The notes below the pieces were generated by a model. It worked only from the letters and a program-made list of their open reading frames with translations, was not told the origin of the DNA and ran no database searches. A stretch of DNA of 64,000 nt from Pseudomonas fluorescens (lineage in GTDB: Bacteria; Pseudomonadota; Gammaproteobacteria; Pseudomonadales; Pseudomonadaceae), in assembly GCF_902497785.1 (NCBI RefSeq), contig NZ_CABVHK010000004.1, positions 306,898 through 370,897 of the forward strand. Reading direction: 5' to 3'. Below, one piece after another: positions 60,548-64,000 of this stretch. The number at the start of each line of letters is the position of its first letter. Positions within the stretch are counted from its first letter, which is position 1. A program made the translations under genes and the position numbers.

Positions 60548-62071
60548 ATGAACGATATTGAGTTCGCGCACAGCGTCAACCCTCAGCTAGGCAACCTGTA
60601 CGAACAGGCAAAGAACCTAGGCGCTTCGACGCCGGGTTATGCAGTTACTTTCTTGCGTAGCTTCGCCGAAGCGTTCTGCGAAACGCTAGTTCCGAATATA
60701 GATCGGGATCTGAATCTTGATCGCAAGATCGCGTACCTGCGAGATAGACGTTTGGTAGACCACAGGGTGCTGAACCCGTTACGCATCCTACAAAAAAATG
60801 GGAATGTTGCGGCTCACCCTAAGGCGTTCAGCTATACGCCCCACAACGCCACTGAAATGCTTAACCAGGCGCTGCCCGCTGCCCTCGGATTGCTTGAGTA
60901 TCTGCATTCCTTGAGCCCAGTGCTCGGTGAGTCCCCTGAATACACGGTCACACCATTCACACAGCACAACCTTCGAGAATTGAGCTACAGCGCTGTTTTT
61001 GAGGAGGATGCTGAGGCGCGTTACACGCTCGGGATCCATTTCAAAGAAAAAGCTGATGCACTAAAAACCTCGGAGGTAATGTTCAGAGCTGATGACGGTT
61101 ACGGCTTTGAATCACGTAAGTCTATTGTTCAAGCCAATATTTGGTTCAAGCTCGCCGCAGACAGTTCGCATGTCGAGGCAATGTATGAGTACGGGGTTTA
61201 CCATGCGCGTCTCCAAGGCGATGAATTTCAAGAACAACGCCAAATAGGTGAGCATTGGGTTTGGCGGGCAAGTGATAGAGGCTATGCTAATGCATTGGCT
61301 TTTATTGGCGACTGCCACTTTTGGGGATCGGCTCGATACGAGCAAGATCTCGAGTACGCAAGAGAGCTGTATCAGCAGGCTGCCGCCCAGTCTCACCCAG
61401 GTGCACTTGCTCAATTGGGGGAAATGCATGAGCGGGGGATCGGCGGCCCGAGAGACTTCAACGCTTCATTCGAATGCTCTCTACATTCTGCCGAGGCTGG
61501 ATTTCCGCAGGCACAATTTCACTTGTACACGCTGCATCACCAAGGTCACGCTTTTGCCAGTGACCGCCTGAAAGCTATCGCCTGGCTAATCGAAGCGGCG
61601 GAACAAAAGTATCCAGAAGCGATGCTTGAGCTCGGCAGACTAATCAGCCAGAAGCTCATTCCGGGCCGAAGCGAAATTGATGCTCAAGCTCTTTATGAAC
61701 AATGCCTCAACAGCGAAAAAACTCGAATAAAAGCCCGGTATGCGCTGGCTCACAGCCTGGTAAAGCAACTAGACAATCTAGACGCACTGCAATCAGCGTT
61801 GGCGCACATTACTAACTGCCAGGATGAAATCACTGCAACGTCACAACATAAGGATCTGCTTCCTGCGTGCCGAAGGCTTGCCGCATATATCTGGGAGAAG
61901 ATGCAGAGAGCTATGGCTAACGCATACCCTCACCTTACGTTTCAAATAAGTGCCCCGCCCCCCCCAATCGCAACCGAACCGTCCCAACGGGTCTACGTTG
62001 GCTCGCCGGTAGGCCGGAACGAACAATGTCCCTGCGGCTCGGAGAAAAAGTACAAGCACTGCTGCCGTTGA
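60548..62071 (+). CDS. DUF4145 - Sel1 repeat - SEC-C protein
   Basis: 507 residues. Residues 1-115 resemble DUF4145 (LGNLYEQAKNLGASTPGYAV, LRILQKNGNVAAHP), a domain common in restriction and phage-defence proteins. From about 150 to 430 there are Sel1-type repeats (A-x-x-LG-x-x-Y/H, for example ALAQLGEMHERGIGGPRDF and AMLELGRLIS). The C-terminus VGRNEQCPCGSEKKYKHCCR is a SEC-C zinc motif with Cys494, Cys496, Cys505 and Cys506. Such a three-part fusion suggests a binding or sensing protein, possibly defence-related; no enzymatic site is seen. ATG at 60548 has no clear ribosome site. Confidence 0.75.
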   Translation: MNDIEFAHSVNPQLGNLYEQAKNLGASTPGYAVTFLRSFAEAFCETLVPNIDRDLNLDRKIAYLRDRRLVDHRVLNPLRILQKNGNVAAHPKAFSYTPHNATEMLNQALPAALGLLEYLHSLSPVLGESPEYTVTPFTQHNLRELSYSAVFEEDAEARYTLGIHFKEKADALKTSEVMFRADDGYGFESRKSIVQANIWFKLAADSSHVEAMYEYGVYHARLQGDEFQEQRQIGEHWVWRASDRGYANALAFIGDCHFWGSARYEQDLEYARELYQQAAAQSHPGALAQLGEMHERGIGGPRDFNASFECSLHSAEAGFPQAQFHLYTLHHQGHAFASDRLKAIAWLIEAAEQKYPEAMLELGRLISQKLIPGRSEIDAQALYEQCLNSEKTRIKARYALAHSLVKQLDNLDALQSALAHITNCQDEITATSQHKDLLPACRRLAAYIWEKMQRAMANAYPHLTFQISAPPPPIATEPSQRVYVGSPVGRNEQCPCGSEKKYKHCCR

Positions 62072-62217
62072 CGGCAGCATGGGCTAATGATCTGTATCTC
62101 CCAAGTTTCGTGAACGCCCTCAAGCCTCAATTGAGGTCGACTAAGCTACAAAAGGCCGTCCGCATTTGGCCGATTTCTGCCCGTCGCGAAGAGTAGCTAA
62201 TGACCCTTTGCAGGCAT

Positions 62218-62373
62218 TCATGACGTTTGTGCTAGAGGATCGTTCAATTGCTCAGGCGGTGCGAAGTAAATGTCAGACTTCTCAAGCTCTCCCGGCACAG
62301 CCTCCTTGGTCTCGGTGGCATCTTTTCCGAGCAGACGATCCGCTGTCCTAAACCTGTAGAGATGTCGCTCCAT
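62218..62373 (-). pseudogene. N-terminal fragment of a DUF2971 gene
   Basis: 51 codons from the ATG at 62373: MERHLYRFRTADRLLGKDAT then IYFAPPEQLNDPLAQTS and a stop. YRFR-x-x-D-x-LL-G and IYF-x-x-P-x-x-LNDP are the opening motifs of DUF2971 proteins, which are normally about 250 residues or more. The rest is missing, so this is a broken gene. Confidence 0.65.
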
Positions 62374-62394
62374 AATTACCCCGCTTCTGGCTAC

Positions 62395-62420
62395 GAAAAA
62401 AGGCCCCGCAGGGCCCTCAT
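62395..62420 (-). terminator. Terminator of the mvaT-like gene
   Basis: On the minus strand GGCCC and GGGCC (62415-62402) form a GC stem with a short loop followed by TTTTTT (62401-62396). It lies 18 bp after the mvaT-like stop codon. Confidence 0.75.
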
Positions 62421-62437
62421 TTGTACTCAAACCGATC

Positions 62438-62803
62438 TTACTGAGTGCGCCAGGACTCAACAATGTCCGCGCCGAATTCAGTTTTCCATTCCTTGAGCTG
62501 GCGATGGTTCCCGCCCTTGGTCTCGATCAACTCGCCCGAATTTGGGTTTTTGTAGATCTTGACGTCACGTGCTTTGCGGACACTTTTCGGGGCAGCGGTA
62601 GTAGAAGCACGGCTTGCTGCCTGGGGATCGAGGAGCGCGATGACGTTGCGGAGGCTATAACCGTACTCGGCAAGCAAAGCCCGCAGCTTAGTTTCGAACT
62701 CAACTTCTTTTTTCAGGCCTTCGTCGCCTTTCATGGCTTCAAGGGCAGCGAGTTGTTCGGCCAAGTGTTTTTCGAGTTGACGGAATTCAGCAAGACGGGA
62801 CAT
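62438..62803 (-). CDS. MvaT-family H-NS-like xenogeneic silencer (paralogue)
   Basis: 121 residues. A coiled-coil N-terminus (MSRLAEFRQLEKHLAEQLAA, LKKEVEFETKLRALLAEYGY) is followed by SLRNVIALLDPQA and the DNA-binding part KIYKNPNSGELIETKGGNHR then QLKEWK, the MvaT minor-groove loop. MvaT proteins silence AT-rich foreign DNA in Pseudomonas. The coiled coil is diverged from chromosomal MvaT as I recall it, so this is probably an extra copy carried with the accessory region. ATG at 62803 follows AAAGGTCATCTC. Confidence 0.85.
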   Translation of the reverse strand: MSRLAEFRQLEKHLAEQLAALEAMKGDEGLKKEVEFETKLRALLAEYGYSLRNVIALLDPQAASRASTTAAPKSVRKARDVKIYKNPNSGELIETKGGNHRQLKEWKTEFGADIVESWRTQ

Positions 62804-62883
62804 GAGATGACCTTTATAAAATAATTGAGCAGTATAGAATTGACAAATCTAGCGCAACAACTGAAATCTTGGAAATATCAGAA

Positions 62884-63426
62884 TTAATTGCTGTCCCCAT
62901 GTGATCCGCTTAGCGACCAACCTGGCACGTAAATTATGCTCTTTGAGGCTTTTTCAATTGGTGTAGTGTGTTCGTCAAGAATCACGCTGTCCCTCTCGAT
63001 TTTCCGTGGACGGAAGGTGCTTTCTAAGCCAAATCCAATTTGTACAAACATAGGCGTCTTAACTTTCGGCTTTCGGACTTTGGGAGCTTTCGGTTTCCGG
63101 TGTTCAGGCCCTACCGACGTCTTAGGGGGAACATAAGGCGCAAATTGCGGGTATATATCATCAAAAAGCTGAATCTGCGCGGATACTGGAGTTACCCTAG
63201 TTACCCCGACCTCACCGGACTTACGCCTAAAGTGATCGTCAGACGAATTCATTCTAGCTACGAAGTCCCGAATCGTCCCCCGAAGAGACCGCCCTGTCAC
63301 AATGCGACGATGAATTCGTTTCCAGCCATCTTTCAGATTTCCCCTGGTCACGTCCCACTGCTCTGGTGACAAGAACCCCAACTGTTTCGCGAACTCTATG
63401 TAATCTGGTGGTAAATCGTTTGCCAT
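62884..63426 (-). CDS. Hypothetical basic protein
   Basis: 180 residues from the ATG at 63426, which has GGAGGCTAAGGAC just upstream. The N-terminus (DYIEFAKQLGFLSPEQWDVT, GWKRIHRRIVTGRSLRGTIR) looks folded; the middle has a Lys/Pro-rich segment (KPKAPKVRKPKVKTP) that could bind nucleic acid. No domain is recognised. Low G+C and neighbours such as mvaT suggest horizontal origin. Confidence 0.6.
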   Translation of the reverse strand: MANDLPPDYIEFAKQLGFLSPEQWDVTRGNLKDGWKRIHRRIVTGRSLRGTIRDFVARMNSSDDHFRRKSGEVGVTRVTPVSAQIQLFDDIYPQFAPYVPPKTSVGPEHRKPKAPKVRKPKVKTPMFVQIGFGLESTFRPRKIERDSVILDEHTTPIEKASKSIIYVPGWSLSGSHGDSN

Positions 63427-63538
63427 GTCCTTAGCCTCCGATTTTACAAGCATTGATGATGGCATAGAAAAATCAAGGGAGGCTATACCAGTTCTGTCGA
63501 GAGCCTATCCGCTAGGTGATTGCACAGACTTGCCCAGC

Positions 63539-63581
63539 CATTTGCATTCGATTTGACCAATAATTTGCATCGGATTTGACC
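63539..63581. repeat. Tandem 20-bp direct repeat
   Basis: catttgcattcgatttgacc (63539-63558) is repeated as aatttgcatcggatttgacc (63562-63581), a 23-bp period with 17 of 20 identical positions. It lies in the 312-bp gap between the basic hypothetical gene and the AraC fragment, where nothing else is seen. It may be the end of a lost mobile element or a pair of binding sites. Confidence 0.55.
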
Positions 63582-63738
63582 TGCAGGCCTCGTGGCCATG
63601 ACCGGCAGAGACGGCCAGAAGCAGCCTCTCGGGATTAACCCCTTTTGACCCAAAAGAGACATACGTCTTTAGCCAAAGCGGCCATACCCATCCATAGATG
63701 ATACTGATGGCTGACTGTTCACAGGCATGGTTGGGCGG

Positions 63739-64000
63739 TCAATACTCTCTTTTGGTTGAGGCGTCCAAAGAGCCTTGTTGGCCTTCACAGAAGAGCCGCC
63801 TGTATGCAGAGGGGGACGTGTGCAGCTGGCTTGCAAAGTGTTGACGCAGTGACAGCGCTGTGCCAAAGCCTACCTCGCTCGCAACGCGCTCAATCGACAA
63901 ATCCGTGGTTTCCAGTAACTGCTGTGCCCTCGCAATACGCTCGGCAGCCAGCCACTTGACGAAGGTGGTGCCCGTAGCCTCACGAAACCGTCGGGTGAAG
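63739..64000 (-). CDS. AraC-family regulator, C-terminal part (5' end beyond window)
   Basis: 87 residues enter from the right edge: FTRRFREATGTTFVKWLAAE, then LLETTDLSIERVASEVGFGT and LRQHFASQLHTSPSAYRRLF, ending at the stop 63739-63741. This is the second HTH of an AraC protein of the GlxA/FtrA type (RRFREATGTTF, TSPSAYRR). The sensory DJ-1/PfpI domain, if present, is outside the window. Confidence 0.8.
   Translation of the reverse strand, partial: FTRRFREATGTTFVKWLAAERIARAQQLLETTDLSIERVASEVGFGTALSLRQHFASQLHTSPSAYRRLFCEGQQGSLDASTKREY

Noticed and set aside
62504..62824. Rightward frame of 106 codons
   Set aside because: It is the antisense of the mvaT-like gene, which has clear family motifs and its own terminator.
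1..64000. CRISPR arrays, rRNA and tRNA genes, prophage structural genes
   Set aside because: I looked for regularly spaced repeats, tRNA cloverleaf ends and rRNA sequence and saw none.

Overview
The window looks like chromosomal DNA of a Pseudomonas (P. putida/fluorescens type). The evidence is high G+C genes with GGAG-type ribosome binding sites, paired REP elements of the 'tgtgggagcgrgcytgcycgcga' kind, and an MvaT-type H-NS-like protein. From position 1 to about 52.2 kb it is one nearly uninterrupted catabolic island for aerobic steroid degradation, most probably bile-acid type (C24) steroids, with about 41 genes. From 52 to 56.2 kb there are flanking regulators and two further CoA genes. 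From 56.2 to 64 kb lies a decayed, less G+C-rich accessory region.

Steroid island, left part (1-17.2 kb): an NTF2-like protein and two SDRs; the 4,5-9,10-secosteroid hydrolase (hsaD/tesD type); an Fe-S/FMN ene-reductase; a DUF1302 outer-membrane protein; an acyl-CoA ligase; the 3-ketosteroid 9alpha-hydroxylase reductase (kshB type); the 3-HSA hydroxylase oxygenase (hsaA type); an SDR resembling 7alpha-hydroxysteroid dehydrogenase; the hsaE-hsaG-hsaF hydratase/dehydrogenase/aldolase trio; two more SDRs, one strongly resembling 3alpha-HSDH/carbonyl reductase (hsdA) of Comamonas testosteroni; and a LuxR-type regulator of the TeiR kind. Middle part (17.3-33.9 kb): an RND/MMPL exporter with a BNR/YCF48 protein, a DUF35-MaoC fusion with an SCP2-type thiolase (first side-chain hydratase/retro-aldolase set), a second DUF1302 protein, an MBL-fold hydrolase, a FATP-like acyl-CoA synthetase, an Old Yellow Enzyme, an MFS transporter, a DUF1329 protein and another acyl-CoA synthetase. 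Right part (34-52.2 kb): four acyl-CoA dehydrogenase subunits, an Ltp2-type aldolase, ChsH1/ChsH2-type hydratase subunits (a set like the mycobacterial igr operon), an SDR, a crotonase, two 3-ketosteroid dehydrogenases, a Tat-exported amidase, an aldehyde dehydrogenase, the hsaB-type flavin reductase with an extra C-terminal domain, and an MFS transporter.

Read together, the genes describe uptake through the envelope (two DUF1302, DUF1329, RND, two MFS), possible deconjugation (amidase), CoA activation, oxidation of ring hydroxyls (SDRs), two rounds of side-chain removal by retro-aldol cleavage with an aldehyde oxidation in between, ring A/B opening (kstD, kshB, hsaAB, hsaD) and channelling of the C5 fragment to pyruvate and propionyl-CoA (hsaEGF). 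kshA, hsaC and the C/D-ring genes are not in the window.

The most notable new signal is an 18-bp sequence, CATCGTCyGnnnrGACTA with an invariant GTC-N6-GAC core, that occurs in seven intergenic regions of the island and nowhere else that I found. All sites have their CATC end facing the gene they precede, 54 to 126 bp from the start codon. At two divergent promoters the sites occur as head-to-head pairs with exactly 8 bp between them. This looks like the operator of a regulon covering the whole island; the TeiR-like LuxR protein is the best candidate to bind it.

The last 8 kb hold remnants (a histidine kinase piece joined to a frameshifted DUF421 gene, a DUF488 tail joined to a truncated IS1182-family transposase, a DUF2971 N-terminus), a few small hypothetical genes, a DUF4145/Sel1/SEC-C protein, the MvaT paralogue and the end of an AraC-family regulator. 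I saw no rRNA, tRNA or CRISPR array.
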